DNA of 64,000 nucleotides, taken from contig NZ_BMSX01000006.1 in NCBI RefSeq assembly GCF_014649375.1, forward strand, positions 1-64,000. The letters are read 5' to 3'. The stretch is from Streptomyces aurantiogriseus. GTDB taxonomy: Bacteria > Actinomycetota > Actinomycetes > Streptomycetales > Streptomycetaceae. Positions 21,175-30,945 of this stretch are shown here, in pieces. The translations under genes and the position numbers were made by a program. How positions within the stretch are numbered: position 1 is the stretch's first letter; every line of letters begins with the position of its first letter. The notes under the pieces are model-generated. The model was not told where the DNA came from and made no database searches. It saw only the letters and a program-made list of their open reading frames with translations.

Positions 21175-24071
21175 CGACCGTCCCCCTTAGTCGTTCCTTG
21201 TGGTGCTGTGCCGCTGTGGGCCTCTTCGCCCGCGGCGTTTTCTGCGCGGCCCCGCTGCCAGCCGCGCTGGAGCGAGGCCATGCGACTGCGTACCTCGTCT
21301 GCGTCCCGGTCGGCGGGGTCCTTGCGGTCCTCGGTGCGCGATGCCGGGCCCTGCCGCAGTTGCGGGGCCAGGTTCGCCTGCCGTACGCGCCGGGGCAGGG
21401 GTGCTGTGCCGGAGCCGGCGTCATGAGTCGCGGCTCCGGGTTGCCGGGCGGAATCCTCGGGGCTGCGCGGCGCCGCGTCGGCGGGGCGGTGGGGCGTGGC
21501 GCCGGGGCGCTCGGCCGGGTGCTCCGGGCCGCTCTGCAGCGCTGCGGCTGGGCGGGTCCGCCGGGGAAGGGTGGGCGGCTGGGACGGTTCCTCGGCGCCG
21601 CGGCCCGGGTACTCGCCCGCACCGGTGCTCCGCGGGAAGTGTGCCGTCGCTCCGCGTCGGCGCGAGGGCAGGGGTGCCGGGACGTCCTCATCCGGCCGAC
21701 GTGCCCCCGGCCGGGACAGGGAGTCCTCGGCCGTTTCCGCGCGGCGGGGCCGCTGATCGGTCACGGGACGGCCGTGGGAGCTGACCAGTTTGGGTGTCCG
21801 GCGGCTCGGCAGCGGGAGGGGGGCGGCCGGGTCGCCAGGGGCGGTCCGGTCCGGGTCTCCCAAGGGGTCGGGAAGCCGGCGGGACGGTTCGACGGCGCCG
21901 ACGCCAGGCTCGTCCTCCGCACGGGTGAGGGAGCGGCGGGGGCGGAAGAGACCGCCCCGGTCGCCGTCCTCCTCGATCAGGGGGGTCGAGAAGTCGTCGA
22001 GGGCGTCCAGGTCGACGGGGGCTTCCAGCTCTACCGGCCCGCCCAGCAGCGCGGCGGGCACTCCGGGAAGCTGCACCGGGGCCTGGGAGAGCGCGGACCT
22101 GCGGCTCTCTGCGGGCTCGCCCTCCTTGGGGGGCCGGGGGCGGTCGAGGCGGAAGCCGATGCCGTTCGTGTCGGGGACGTCATCGGTGAGCAGGACGTCG
22201 GGGATGAAGACGACCGCGGTCGTGCCCCCGTACGGGGAGGGTTGCAGGGAGACCCGGGCGTTCTGCCGCTGGGCGAGCCGGCTGACCACGAACAGTCCGA
22301 GCCGGTCGGTGTCGGACAGCTCGAACTCGGGCGTCTCGGCGAGCCGGAGGTTGGCCTCGAGGAGCGCTTCGGGCGCCATGCCGAGGCCGCGGTCGTGGAT
22401 CTCCAGAGTGAACCCGTTGGCGACCCGCTCGCCCAGGACGTGCACGGCGGTGTGCGGAGGGGAGAACACCGTGGCGTTCTCCAGGAGTTCGGCCACGAGG
22501 TGGGTGAGGTCGGCGACGGCCGGTCCGGTGACGGCGACGCGTGGCAGGCGGCGGACCTCGATGCGCTCGTAGTCCTCCACCTCGGCGACCGCGGCGCGCA
22601 CGATGTCCATGAGCTGGATGGGCTTGCGCCACTGCCGCGAAGGGGCTGCGCCGGAGAGGATCACCAGGCCCTCGGCGTGCCGGCGCATACGGGTGGTGAG
22701 GTGGTCGAGCCGGAAGAGGTCGGCGAGTTCCGCGGTGTCCTCGGTGCGTCGCTCCATGGTGTCGAGCAGGGTGAGCTGCTTGTGCAGCAGGACCTGGCTG
22801 CGGCGGGCGAGATTGACGAAGACCTCGGAGACTCCGGCGCGGAGCTCGGCCTGTTTGACGGCGGCCTCGACGGCGGCGCGCTGGAGGGTGTTGAGGGCCT
22901 GGCCGACCTCGCCCATCTCGTTCTTGTCGTACTCCAGGCGCGGGACCTCGGTCTCGACGTCGACCTGCTCGCCTGCGGAGAGGCGGCGCATCACGCTGGG
23001 CAGGCGCACACCGGACGCCTCGTGGGCTTCGAACCGCAGCTGGCGCAGGTCGCGGATGAGGCCGCGGCCGATGCGCACCGACAGGAAGAGGGAGACGAGG
23101 AGGGCGATCAGACCGAGGACACCGGCGACGACCGCCTTGACGATGACCTCGATCGCCACCGGACGGACGCGGTCCTGGTAGCGGTCGTTCGCCTGTTCGT
23201 CGAGGGTGCCGAGTTCGTCCAGGACGTTCGCTGCGGCGGTGTCCCAGGTCCGCGCGGTGACGCCTCGGGGCATGTCGCCCGGCGTGGTGGAGACGACGGC
23301 CTGCTCGGCTGTGCGCAGCGGGGCGGTGGTGGCGTTCTTCCAGAAGCTCTCGTAGCGTTCGCGCTCCGCGACGGGCAGTTGAGCGAGGCTGATGTCGTAG
23401 ACCACGTTCCGCTGGGCCTCGAGGTCGGAGACGTCGCGTATCTCCTCGCGGGTGAGCCGGCCCACGACGAGGGCGGAGCCGAGCAGCGCGTCCTCCTGGG
23501 AGAGCAGTTCACGGGCGCGGGCGACGCTGACGAGGGCCCGGTACTGCTTGTCCATCTCCACACTGTCGACCACGTCCAGCTTGGCGAGCAGGGCGTAACA
23601 AGGGTCGATCAGCCGGTTGTAGAGGTCCAGGGCCTGCGCCCGGGTCACGGTTCCCTCTTCGACGCTGCGACGCAGGGAGTCGACGCCGTCGAAGGCGTCG
23701 AGCACCGCGGTCAGGCCTTCGCCGTCGTCCTGGTCCAGGACATCGCGTACGTCGGGGTCCTTGGCGTTCTTACGGATCTCCGCAAGGGCCTCGTCCGTGG
23801 CGGTCCGGGTGCGGCGCAGCGCGGAGAGCGCGTCGGAGGCACGGGGGTCGGCGAGGTAGACAAGGGTCTGGCGGCGCTCCTGCTGGACGACGCGAACAGT
23901 GTCCTCGAGCGGGTAGCCGACCTTCTCCACCACGTGCGACACGGTGAACAGGCGGTTCGCCTCACGGCCCGTGAGCACCGTGGCGAAGCCCCAGATGGCG
24001 GTCAGGGACACCAGCGGCACGAGAAGCAGCGCCACGATCTTCCGGCGGATCGACTTCCCGCGAAAGCGCAT
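21171..24071 (-). CDS. cvnA: Conservon sensor kinase-like protein CvnA
   Basis: A 966-residue membrane protein. A first membrane helix (KIVALLLVPLVSLTAIW) is followed by an extracytoplasmic nitrate/nitrite-sensing-like (NIT) domain, a second helix (VVAGVLGLIALLVSLFLSV), a HAMP region, and a histidine-kinase-like ATPase domain at roughly 505-625 with the N-box LVAELLENATVFSPP and DRGLGMAP. A canonical HisKA phosphoacceptor box is not evident. The last ~300 residues are proline- and arginine-rich and probably disordered. I start at ATG 24071 (MRFRGKSIRRKI), just before the first helix. It is the first gene of the conservon operon. Confidence 0.92.
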   Translation of the reverse strand: MRFRGKSIRRKIVALLLVPLVSLTAIWGFATVLTGREANRLFTVSHVVEKVGYPLEDTVRVVQQERRQTLVYLADPRASDALSALRRTRTATDEALAEIRKNAKDPDVRDVLDQDDGEGLTAVLDAFDGVDSLRRSVEEGTVTRAQALDLYNRLIDPCYALLAKLDVVDSVEMDKQYRALVSVARARELLSQEDALLGSALVVGRLTREEIRDVSDLEAQRNVVYDISLAQLPVAERERYESFWKNATTAPLRTAEQAVVSTTPGDMPRGVTARTWDTAAANVLDELGTLDEQANDRYQDRVRPVAIEVIVKAVVAGVLGLIALLVSLFLSVRIGRGLIRDLRQLRFEAHEASGVRLPSVMRRLSAGEQVDVETEVPRLEYDKNEMGEVGQALNTLQRAAVEAAVKQAELRAGVSEVFVNLARRSQVLLHKQLTLLDTMERRTEDTAELADLFRLDHLTTRMRRHAEGLVILSGAAPSRQWRKPIQLMDIVRAAVAEVEDYERIEVRRLPRVAVTGPAVADLTHLVAELLENATVFSPPHTAVHVLGERVANGFTLEIHDRGLGMAPEALLEANLRLAETPEFELSDTDRLGLFVVSRLAQRQNARVSLQPSPYGGTTAVVFIPDVLLTDDVPDTNGIGFRLDRPRPPKEGEPAESRRSALSQAPVQLPGVPAALLGGPVELEAPVDLDALDDFSTPLIEEDGDRGGLFRPRRSLTRAEDEPGVGAVEPSRRLPDPLGDPDRTAPGDPAAPLPLPSRRTPKLVSSHGRPVTDQRPRRAETAEDSLSRPGARRPDEDVPAPLPSRRRGATAHFPRSTGAGEYPGRGAEEPSQPPTLPRRTRPAAALQSGPEHPAERPGATPHRPADAAPRSPEDSARQPGAATHDAGSGTAPLPRRVRQANLAPQLRQGPASRTEDRKDPADRDADEVRSRMASLQRGWQRGRAENAAGEEAHSGTAPQGTTKGDGR

Positions 24072-24491
24072 GGCCTCCCCCAGCTCGAACCCCCACCGGC
24101 AGGGGGTACACATGTGCGTCAACAAACGTCGCGAGCCTACTACCGACGCAAAGTTAACTCGAAGAGGCGTCTGGAAGCCGACCATCCGTATCGACGTCGA
24201 GGCAGGGGGAGTTGTCCGGGCATTGCGGGAGATTGCCTCCCTGAATCCAGGCTTCGCGGCCGGACCGGATCGGATCGGCGTCGTGGGCGAGTTGGCCAGA
24301 ATTTTTCCAAACCGGGGAATCTTCCAGGCGCGTTGCTCGTCCTACTCATTGGGAATTGGGGGCGGAATCGGCCACAGGAGCCGCATGCCGCACCTGGGCG
24401 GCGTAAAAGAGCGCAAGCCGGGCAGCCACTGGGGAGCCGGTTCTTCGAGCCGGAGGCAAGCGGTCTGCCGGCGGTGGGGAGTGACACGTTG
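24072..24491. other. Divergent intergenic region between cvnA and a membrane protein gene
   Basis: This 420-bp region holds no gene I can support. It is noticeably richer in A+T than its surroundings (for example around 24125-24160 and 24300-24360), as expected for divergent promoters. A short palindrome CACATGTG is at 24109-24116. I could not assign -10/-35 elements with confidence. Confidence 0.5.
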
Positions 24492-25139
24492 ATGGGCACG
24501 GCGGAGCGGCGCGGAGCGCCCGAGGACGGCGCGGCGGTGCGCGGTACGGCGCTGCGGGAGCCCAAGGCTTCCAAAGCACCCGCGGCGCGCAATTCCGAGA
24601 TCGCGGCGCACGGTCGCGGTGTGACGGACGGGCGCGGGGCTCCGGCGGCTGCGGGGGCCGTCGGTGGCGCACCCGAAGGCACCGGGCGAGTGGGCGCTGT
24701 TGAAGGCAGGGGTGCGAGCGGAAGTGCGGACCGAGAGCGGGCGGCGTACCGGCCGTTGTGGGTAGAGGAGCCCGCGGCCCGACGTCGGCTCCCCGACCCG
24801 GTCCGTAGGGCGGCGGTGCGCGCGGTGCTCATCATCGCCGTGACGCTCCTTCAGGCCATGGTCGCCTTCCTCTGCACCCTGGCCGGATCCTGGTTGGCCT
24901 TCCCCATGGTGATCAGCAGCGTGGTCAGTACGGTCGTGGCGACCTGGGGTGCGCTGGACGTCTGGGTGACCCGGCAGGTGTGGAACCAGCGGCACGGTGT
25001 CGTGTCCGCCCCGAGCAGCACCGCACGAGCACTGCGGCGCGAGCGGCGCCGGGCACACCGGCAGGCGCGGGCCGCCGAGCGCGCCCAGGAGCGGATACGT
25101 CGGCACGGCGGCGGTGCCGGACAGTTGTCCCACTCCTGA
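24492..25139 (+). CDS. Hypothetical membrane protein, divergent from the conservon
   Basis: A 215-residue protein with a long, Ala/Gly/Arg-rich, probably disordered N-terminal half, then two predicted membrane helices (residues ~118-140 and ~142-165: VLIIAVTLLQAMVAFLCTLA and MVISSVVSTVVATWGALDVW), and a basic C-terminal tail rich in Arg/Gln (ERRRAHRQARAAERAQERI). I do not recognise the family. The start is tentative: ATG 24492 lacks a strong ribosome-binding site and the poorly conserved N-terminus cannot decide it. It is convergent with the SMC gene and divergent from cvnA. Confidence 0.65.
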   Translation: MGTAERRGAPEDGAAVRGTALREPKASKAPAARNSEIAAHGRGVTDGRGAPAAAGAVGGAPEGTGRVGAVEGRGASGSADRERAAYRPLWVEEPAARRRLPDPVRRAAVRAVLIIAVTLLQAMVAFLCTLAGSWLAFPMVISSVVSTVVATWGALDVWVTRQVWNQRHGVVSAPSSTARALRRERRRAHRQARAAERAQERIRRHGGGAGQLSHS

Positions 25140-25368
25140 GGCGAGCCTCCGAGGCGTACCTCCTGAGACACCTTGGTAGCGGAGGAGGTCCAGCGCACCC
25201 CCGTAGGGCACACCGACCGACCCGACCCACCTGCCCCTCCTCCGCGTGCCGCGCCGCAGGGAGAGCGAGTAGCGTGCCTCCTCCTGACACACCGGCGGCC
25301 CGGTGTGGCTGGACGCGCCCACGCGGCGGAGCCGCATATCGGCACAGCCCCGCGCACCTTGGGGGGCG

Positions 25369-28300
25369 CTACTGCGGGCGTTTGTACATGCGCGTCGCCG
25401 TGATCTCGCTGTGCACCGCCTCCCCTGCCTGGGGCTGCTGGGGCAGTCCCGGGCGGAGGTGTTCCTCGACGCTGATGTACTTCAGGCCCGCCCTCAGGTC
25501 GGCGTCGTTGCGCAACCGGATGACCAGCGGGAACTCGGCCAGTGCGGTCGTGTCGAACAGGCCTGTGGTGTAGAGGAGCTGGACGCCGAGGGCGTCCGAG
25601 ACCGCCCGCTGGAGCTCCAGCAGATAGGTCGCGTTGGCCCGCCCGATGGGGTTGTCCAGGAACAGCGTGCCCGCGTGCCGGTGCTTGTCCCGACCTCGGT
25701 CGTTCGACCTGAGCGCGGCCATCGTGCAGTACAGGGCGATGGCCGCCGTCAGCAGCTGACCACCGGAGAACACGTCACCCATCTGCCCGACGGGCACCCG
25801 CTCCGCACGCAGCACGGCGTCCGGCTTCAGGATCTCGACGGCGACGCCCTTGGGCTGGAGCGCGGCGGCCACGCCCCGCAGCAGCAGGGACATGCCGTCG
25901 CGCCGCAGGTCGGAGTTCTTCTTGACGGCGGCCCGGGTCGCCTCGTCGATGACCTCGCCCAGCCGCTCGGTGAGGGTGGCCTGGTCGGGCTCCTCGAAGC
26001 GGATGCGCAGGAACTCCTGTCCCGACCACTCGCCGAGGCCCTCAGGGAGGCGGGACAGCCGCTGGGCGGACCGCAGCGTCGCGAGCGCGGACTCGACGAG
26101 CCCTCTGAGCCGGTCCACGATCGAGTCGCGGTTCCTCTCCAGCTGCTCCAACTCATCGGTGAGCACCCGGAGTCGGGGCGCGAAGGCGTCCGCCCACTTC
26201 TGGGCGTGCTCGGGCAGCGCGGAGGCGGGCAGCTCGCGGATCTGCTGCCGGGCGGGGGTGCGGACCTGCTCGTAGCGCGTGGCGTTGGCGTGCCGGACCA
26301 GCACGTCACTCGCCTCTCGTACGGCGGCCTCGGCGGCGGACAGGTCGGCGGCGCAACCGCGCAGCGCGCGCCGGGCCTCGGCGGCCGACTGGCGGGCCTC
26401 CTCCAGGGTGCCGGGGTAGGGCTCCGGCACCTCCTGATCCTCTTCAGAGGTGTGTTCGCGCAGCAGGTCGCGGAGCATCGCGGCGATCTCGTCGAAGCCG
26501 CCGGCCGCGTCCTCGGCGGCCCGGTGGGCGTCGAGGAGTTCGGCGTGCGCCTCGCGAGCCTGGCTCAACGCCTCGGTACGGGAGACGAGTTCGGCTGTGG
26601 CGGTGCGCAGCAGCGCCTGCGCGTGCTCGGCGTCGCGCGGCTGGAGCTCCTCGGGCAGCTCGGTGTGGGCCTCGCCGTCCTCAGGTGCGTGCCGTTCGGC
26701 CTCGCCGCGCAGTCGGCCGAGCTGCTCGCTGGCGCTGGACATCCGGGTCTCCAGGAGCTGGACCAGCTCCTCCGCGCGCGCGACGGCGGCCTGCCGGGAC
26801 GGCCCGTCGGAGCCGTCGGGCGACTGGAGCAACTGCTCCGCGCGTGTGCGGACCTTGTTGCTCAGCCGGTCAAGCTCGGCCCGCGCCGCGCTCTCGTCGC
26901 TCTCCGCCCGCGCCTGCTCGGCCCGCAGATCGGCGCCGACGCCGACCTTCTCGTACACCTGTGAGGCGGCTCGATAGGCCTCCCGCAGAGCAGGCAGGGA
27001 CGCCTTGGGCGCGTCCGCGTCGTCCTCCGGCACGTCGTCGGGGGCACCCGCGATCTCAGAGCGCTCGGCGCGCAGCGCACGCGCGGTGCGGCGCGCGTCG
27101 TCAGCGGCGCGCTGGGCGGCGCGGCGGTCCTCGTCGGCGGCGCGGGCACGCTCCAGGCAGGCCTGGGCGCGGGCCTCGGACTCGGTGGCCTCGTCGGCGA
27201 GTTCCCGCAGCTTGACCTGCCAGCCGGCGCGTTCGCGCAGCCGGAAGGCGAGTCCGGCGAGGGCGTCGGCGGCGCGCCGGGCCTTCTGCGCGGCCTCCTG
27301 GCGCTCGTCGCGCACCTGCGCGGCCTCCGCGGCGGTTTCGTCGGCCTCCGCCCGCACGGTCCGCGCCTCGGCCAGTTCGGCCTCGGACTCCTCGGCGAAG
27401 GAACCCGCTTCCCGAGCGGCCTCCGCCAGCTCCACCAACCGCCCCGCCGGACAGCCCGTACGCCAGGAGGCGAGCCGCGCCGCCAGTTCCCGGTCCTTGC
27501 CGAGCCGGGCCGCGAGCCGCCGGATCTCCTCGTCCCGCTCCGTCGCCCGCGCCCGCAGCGCCTGCCGCTCCTCGTCGGCGGCGTGCTCGTCGTGCATGGC
27601 CGGGTTCGGCGGTACGAGGAAGACGTCACCGGTGTCGGCGTCGGGCGCCGGGGTCGGGGCGAGCAGGGCGGAGGCCGTGCCGACCGCCACGGCGGACCGG
27701 GGCAGCAGGGCGGCGTCGCTGAGCGCCTCACGCGCGCGTGCGTGCGAGTCGGGGTCGGTGATGATCACGCCGTCGACGAGCTCCGGCCGGGCGGCGAGCA
27801 CGCGCGCGTGGTCGGCGGGGTCGACGGCCTGGGCGAGGTAGCGCCAGCCGGGCAGCGCGGGGATGCCGTGCTCGCCGAGGAACTCGACCGTCGCGACCAC
27901 GTCGGGGCCGGGCGGCAGCAGTCCGCCGTCGCCGAGCGCGCCCAGGATCCGGGAGTCGTCGGCGGCGGCGGTCCGCAGCTCGAAGAGCTGCCGCTCGGCG
28001 GAGGACACGGCGTCGTCGAGGAGTTCACACAGCTCGTCGGCGTAGCGGTCCAGGTCCTCGGGGGTCAGACCGGTGTCGTCCGTCTCGCTGCCCTGGCGGG
28101 GCTGCGGGATGATCCGGCGCGCGCCACCGCCGGTCACGCCCAGCAGCTCCGCCAGCCGCTCTTCGCCCGCCAGCGCCTCGGCGGTCCGCCGCTCGGCCTC
28201 GTACGACCGTTGCGCGGCCGTCGCCGCGTCCGCCGCGCGGGCCGCGGTCAGCTCGGCGCGGGACTCGGCGGAGGCGGCCTCGCGCGCGTGCTCGCTTGCC

Positions 28301-29973
28301 CTGCGGGAGGCCTCGCGGGCGGTGTCCCAGGCGGCGACGGCGGTCTTCTCGGCGTCGCTGGCGGCGAGGGCGGCGCGCGCGGGGTCGGCGTCGGGCGCGC
28401 TGTCGTCGAGCCAGCCGGCGCGGACGGCCTCGGCGGTCTCCTGCTCGACCTCGGCCAGACGCTGGCGCAGGTGACCGATCTCGCTGCGGGCGCGCTGTGC
28501 CTCGGTGGCGGCGGAGGTGGAGTCCCGGTACGCGGACTCGCTGGCTTCCTGAAGCGCGGCGGAGCGCTCCTCCTCTTCGTTGGCGAGGGTCTCGGCGTTC
28601 TCGGCGGCCGCGTGCAGGGCCCGGACAAGGTCGACGGCGGCCTTGGCGCGGGCGGCGAGGGCCGGGGCGGCGTCCCGCTCGGCTTCCTGGATGGCGGCGG
28701 AGACTCGCGTGACCCGATCGGCGGCGGCGCGGTGGCGCAGGACGGCCTCGGCGGCCTGCCAGGCGGAGTGCAGGGTGCGCGCGTCGGCAAGCTCGCGCTT
28801 CTGTGCGGTGGCGGACTTCTCAGCGGCGGCCAGCGCCAACGAGGCGTGCCGGAAGGCGAGTTCGGCAGCGATCAGGGCGCTGCGTTCGCGTGCCCCCTCG
28901 GAGTGCGTGACGGCGTAGGCGGCGGCCGTGACCCGCTGGGCGAGGTCGGCGGCGCGCGCCCGCTCCCGCACGCCCCGCGCGGACAACCTGCGCGCCAGCG
29001 TGCGCGTACGCCGCTCCGCACCGGCGTGGATGTCACGCGCGCGTGCCCGAGCGTCGGCGGCCTCGACGATGCGCCCGAGCAGGTCCACCGAGCCGGCGGT
29101 GAAGTCCCGTTCGGCGATCAGCTCGGCGCGCCGGCCCAGCTTGTTGCCGAAACCGCTGACGAGGTCGGCGAGCCCGTCGGTGTCCCGGGTGTCCGTCACC
29201 GCGCGCAGCAGCAGATCGGTGAAGTCGGAGTCCTTCTTGACCGCGAAGAGACCGGCGGCCTCACCCTCGTCGGCGTTCATCTCCCGCTGATAGCGGAAGA
29301 GTTCGGGGTCGAGGCCCAGATCCCCGAGGTGCTCGATCCACCGATCGTGGATCTCCTCCCAGTGCACCTCCAGGTGCGGATACGCCTTGCCGGCCTCGGT
29401 GAGCGCGTCCCGGAACCCCTTCATGGTCCGCCGTCGCCCCTGTGCCCCCGACTGGCCCTCGACGGGCGGCCGTACGGCGGTGGACTCGGCGACGGGCAGG
29501 TTGTCGAGGGTCAGCCCGGGACCGGGCCGGAACGAGTACCAGGCCTCCGCGAACTTCCGCGGGTCGTTGGACACCTGCCGCCCACGCCACTCGCTCACCT
29601 TGCCGACCACCACGCACTCGCCGGTCAGGACGTGCTGCCACTCCAGCGCGACATGTCCGCAGTCGTCGGCGAGCAGGAACTTGCGCAGCACGCCGGAGCT
29701 GGCGCCGCCGAGGGTGTTGCGGTGACCCGGCAGCATCACGGAGAAGATCAGCTTGAGCAGGACGGACTTACCGCCGCCGTTCTCCAGGAAGAGCACGCCG
29801 GCGGGCGCCGGCCGGCGCGGCGGGCCGACGGGCTCCTCCTCGAAGAACTCCGCCTGTGTGGGGGCGGGGTCGGGCACGACGTCGCCGACGCCCCGCAGGT
29901 CAAGCACGGTGTCGGCGTAGCGCGCACCGGCGGGCCCGATGGAGTAGAGGCGGACCCGGGACAGCTCGTACAT
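25369..29973 (-). CDS. SMC-like ATPase (MukB/MksB/JetC-type)
   Basis: A 1534-residue ATPase of the SMC/Rad50-like class. Walker A ENGGGKSVLLKLIF is at ~64-78, followed by very long Ala/Glu/Arg-rich coiled coils interrupted by a globular hinge-like region at ~600-850, and a C-terminal head with ABC signature VFSGGQ (1401-1406) and Walker B LFLD (1437-1440). The residue after the Walker B Asp is Asn, not Glu. It follows genes for a KITE-like and a kleisin-like protein in the same order as MukF-E-B, MksFEB and JetABC. Expected role: DNA loop extrusion, in chromosome organisation or plasmid exclusion. No JetD/MksG nuclease gene is adjacent. The 47-bp gap from the upstream gene indicates an operon. 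Confidence 0.85.
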   Translation of the reverse strand: MYELSRVRLYSIGPAGARYADTVLDLRGVGDVVPDPAPTQAEFFEEEPVGPPRRPAPAGVLFLENGGGKSVLLKLIFSVMLPGHRNTLGGASSGVLRKFLLADDCGHVALEWQHVLTGECVVVGKVSEWRGRQVSNDPRKFAEAWYSFRPGPGLTLDNLPVAESTAVRPPVEGQSGAQGRRRTMKGFRDALTEAGKAYPHLEVHWEEIHDRWIEHLGDLGLDPELFRYQREMNADEGEAAGLFAVKKDSDFTDLLLRAVTDTRDTDGLADLVSGFGNKLGRRAELIAERDFTAGSVDLLGRIVEAADARARARDIHAGAERRTRTLARRLSARGVRERARAADLAQRVTAAAYAVTHSEGARERSALIAAELAFRHASLALAAAEKSATAQKRELADARTLHSAWQAAEAVLRHRAAADRVTRVSAAIQEAERDAAPALAARAKAAVDLVRALHAAAENAETLANEEEERSAALQEASESAYRDSTSAATEAQRARSEIGHLRQRLAEVEQETAEAVRAGWLDDSAPDADPARAALAASDAEKTAVAAWDTAREASRRASEHAREAASAESRAELTAARAADAATAAQRSYEAERRTAEALAGEERLAELLGVTGGGARRIIPQPRQGSETDDTGLTPEDLDRYADELCELLDDAVSSAERQLFELRTAAADDSRILGALGDGGLLPPGPDVVATVEFLGEHGIPALPGWRYLAQAVDPADHARVLAARPELVDGVIITDPDSHARAREALSDAALLPRSAVAVGTASALLAPTPAPDADTGDVFLVPPNPAMHDEHAADEERQALRARATERDEEIRRLAARLGKDRELAARLASWRTGCPAGRLVELAEAAREAGSFAEESEAELAEARTVRAEADETAAEAAQVRDERQEAAQKARRAADALAGLAFRLRERAGWQVKLRELADEATESEARAQACLERARAADEDRRAAQRAADDARRTARALRAERSEIAGAPDDVPEDDADAPKASLPALREAYRAASQVYEKVGVGADLRAEQARAESDESAARAELDRLSNKVRTRAEQLLQSPDGSDGPSRQAAVARAEELVQLLETRMSSASEQLGRLRGEAERHAPEDGEAHTELPEELQPRDAEHAQALLRTATAELVSRTEALSQAREAHAELLDAHRAAEDAAGGFDEIAAMLRDLLREHTSEEDQEVPEPYPGTLEEARQSAAEARRALRGCAADLSAAEAAVREASDVLVRHANATRYEQVRTPARQQIRELPASALPEHAQKWADAFAPRLRVLTDELEQLERNRDSIVDRLRGLVESALATLRSAQRLSRLPEGLGEWSGQEFLRIRFEEPDQATLTERLGEVIDEATRAAVKKNSDLRRDGMSLLLRGVAAALQPKGVAVEILKPDAVLRAERVPVGQMGDVFSGGQLLTAAIALYCTMAALRSNDRGRDKHRHAGTLFLDNPIGRANATYLLELQRAVSDALGVQLLYTTGLFDTTALAEFPLVIRLRNDADLRAGLKYISVEEHLRPGLPQQPQAGEAVHSEITATRMYKRPQ

Positions 29974-30020
29974 GGCGGACTCTCGTAAGTCTTCGCAAAA
30001 GATGCGGTTGATCAGGGGTT

Positions 30021-30893
30021 TCAGGAGTGGAACGGCAGCCCGGCGTCGGCGACGAGCTCGTCCGCCTCGTCGGCGGGCAGCAGCGTCGGCGTGCCGTCGG
30101 TGACCGGGACCACGCCCAGTTCGAGCAGCTCGGCCATGGCGGCGCTGCCGGCCATGTCCCGCACCTGGAGCTGGTAGCGGGCCGTGGTCCGGTAGGTCCC
30201 GCCGTTGTCGTCACCGGTCCGCTGGAGGAACCCGGAGTCGGTGAGGAACGCGACGGCCTTGCCGACGATGCCGGTCGTCGAACCGGCGAGTCTGCGCGCG
30301 TCCTTGGTGGCGCCGGTGGAGCTGCGTCTGGCCCAGATCCGCCAAGCGGCCTCCAGACCGGGCGCGTCGCTGGCCGGGTCGGTGTTCTCGCCCTGCTCCT
30401 CAGCCCGCTCCTCCAGCCGGCGGCAGGCCTGCCGTACGAAGGCGTCGACGCCGTTGACGCTGACCCGCCCGACGTATCCGTCGTCGGCCAGGTCCTCGGG
30501 CCGCGGGAAGGCCATCGCGGCCACGGCGAGATGTGCGAGCCCGTGCAGGAACCGGTCCCCCGAGTCGGCCGACGTACGACGCGCGTAGTCACCCATGCGG
30601 ACGGCGAACACCGAGTCCTCGGCGGCGGTCACCGCCATCCCCGCGCGCGGGGACACCTCCAGCACGATCAGCCCGAGCCCGGCGGCAACAGCATCGGCGA
30701 GCCGCGCGAACGCCGGGTCCTCGCGGTATCGCCGCAGGAGCTCCGCGTACTCCTGGTCACGCGCGGGCTGCACCTTGGGCTGCAGCCCGAACGCGACGAG
30801 CCGCGCCGCGTCGGCGGCGTCGGCGGGGGTGACGGCGGCGGCCACCGGTACGGCGGCAGCCTCGGGTTCACTCCAGTCGACGTGCTCGGTCAC
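30021..30893 (-). CDS. MukE/MksE/JetB-like (KITE) subunit
   Basis: A 290-residue protein with no catalytic motifs. Its place between a large helical protein and an SMC ATPase, its size and its two winged-helix-like regions (about 105-150 FLHGLAHLAVAAMAF, and 205-260 VGKAVAFLTDSGFLQRTGDD) fit the KITE subunits of MukBEF-type condensins, which bind the kleisin and modulate the ATPase heads. The assignment comes from context and predicted fold, not from a recognised motif. It starts 52 bp after the upstream gene ends and 47 bp before the SMC gene begins. Confidence 0.65.
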   Translation of the reverse strand: MTEHVDWSEPEAAAVPVAAAVTPADAADAARLVAFGLQPKVQPARDQEYAELLRRYREDPAFARLADAVAAGLGLIVLEVSPRAGMAVTAAEDSVFAVRMGDYARRTSADSGDRFLHGLAHLAVAAMAFPRPEDLADDGYVGRVSVNGVDAFVRQACRRLEERAEEQGENTDPASDAPGLEAAWRIWARRSSTGATKDARRLAGSTTGIVGKAVAFLTDSGFLQRTGDDNGGTYRTTARYQLQVRDMAGSAAMAELLELGVVPVTDGTPTLLPADEADELVADAGLPFHS

Positions 30894-30945
30894 GGTTTCG
30901 GCTCCTTGCTGCGGTAGTGCTCGTCCATACGCTTCCCGGCCCGGC

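Noticed and set aside
21171..24071. CvnA as an ordinary two-component histidine kinase
   Set aside because: There is no clear HisKA phosphoacceptor box and no response regulator gene; the neighbours are conservon proteins.
27583..29988. An 801-codon open frame on the plus strand opposite the SMC gene
   Set aside because: It is a shadow of the Ala/Glu/Arg coiled-coil coding sequence, with no domain or ribosome-binding site.
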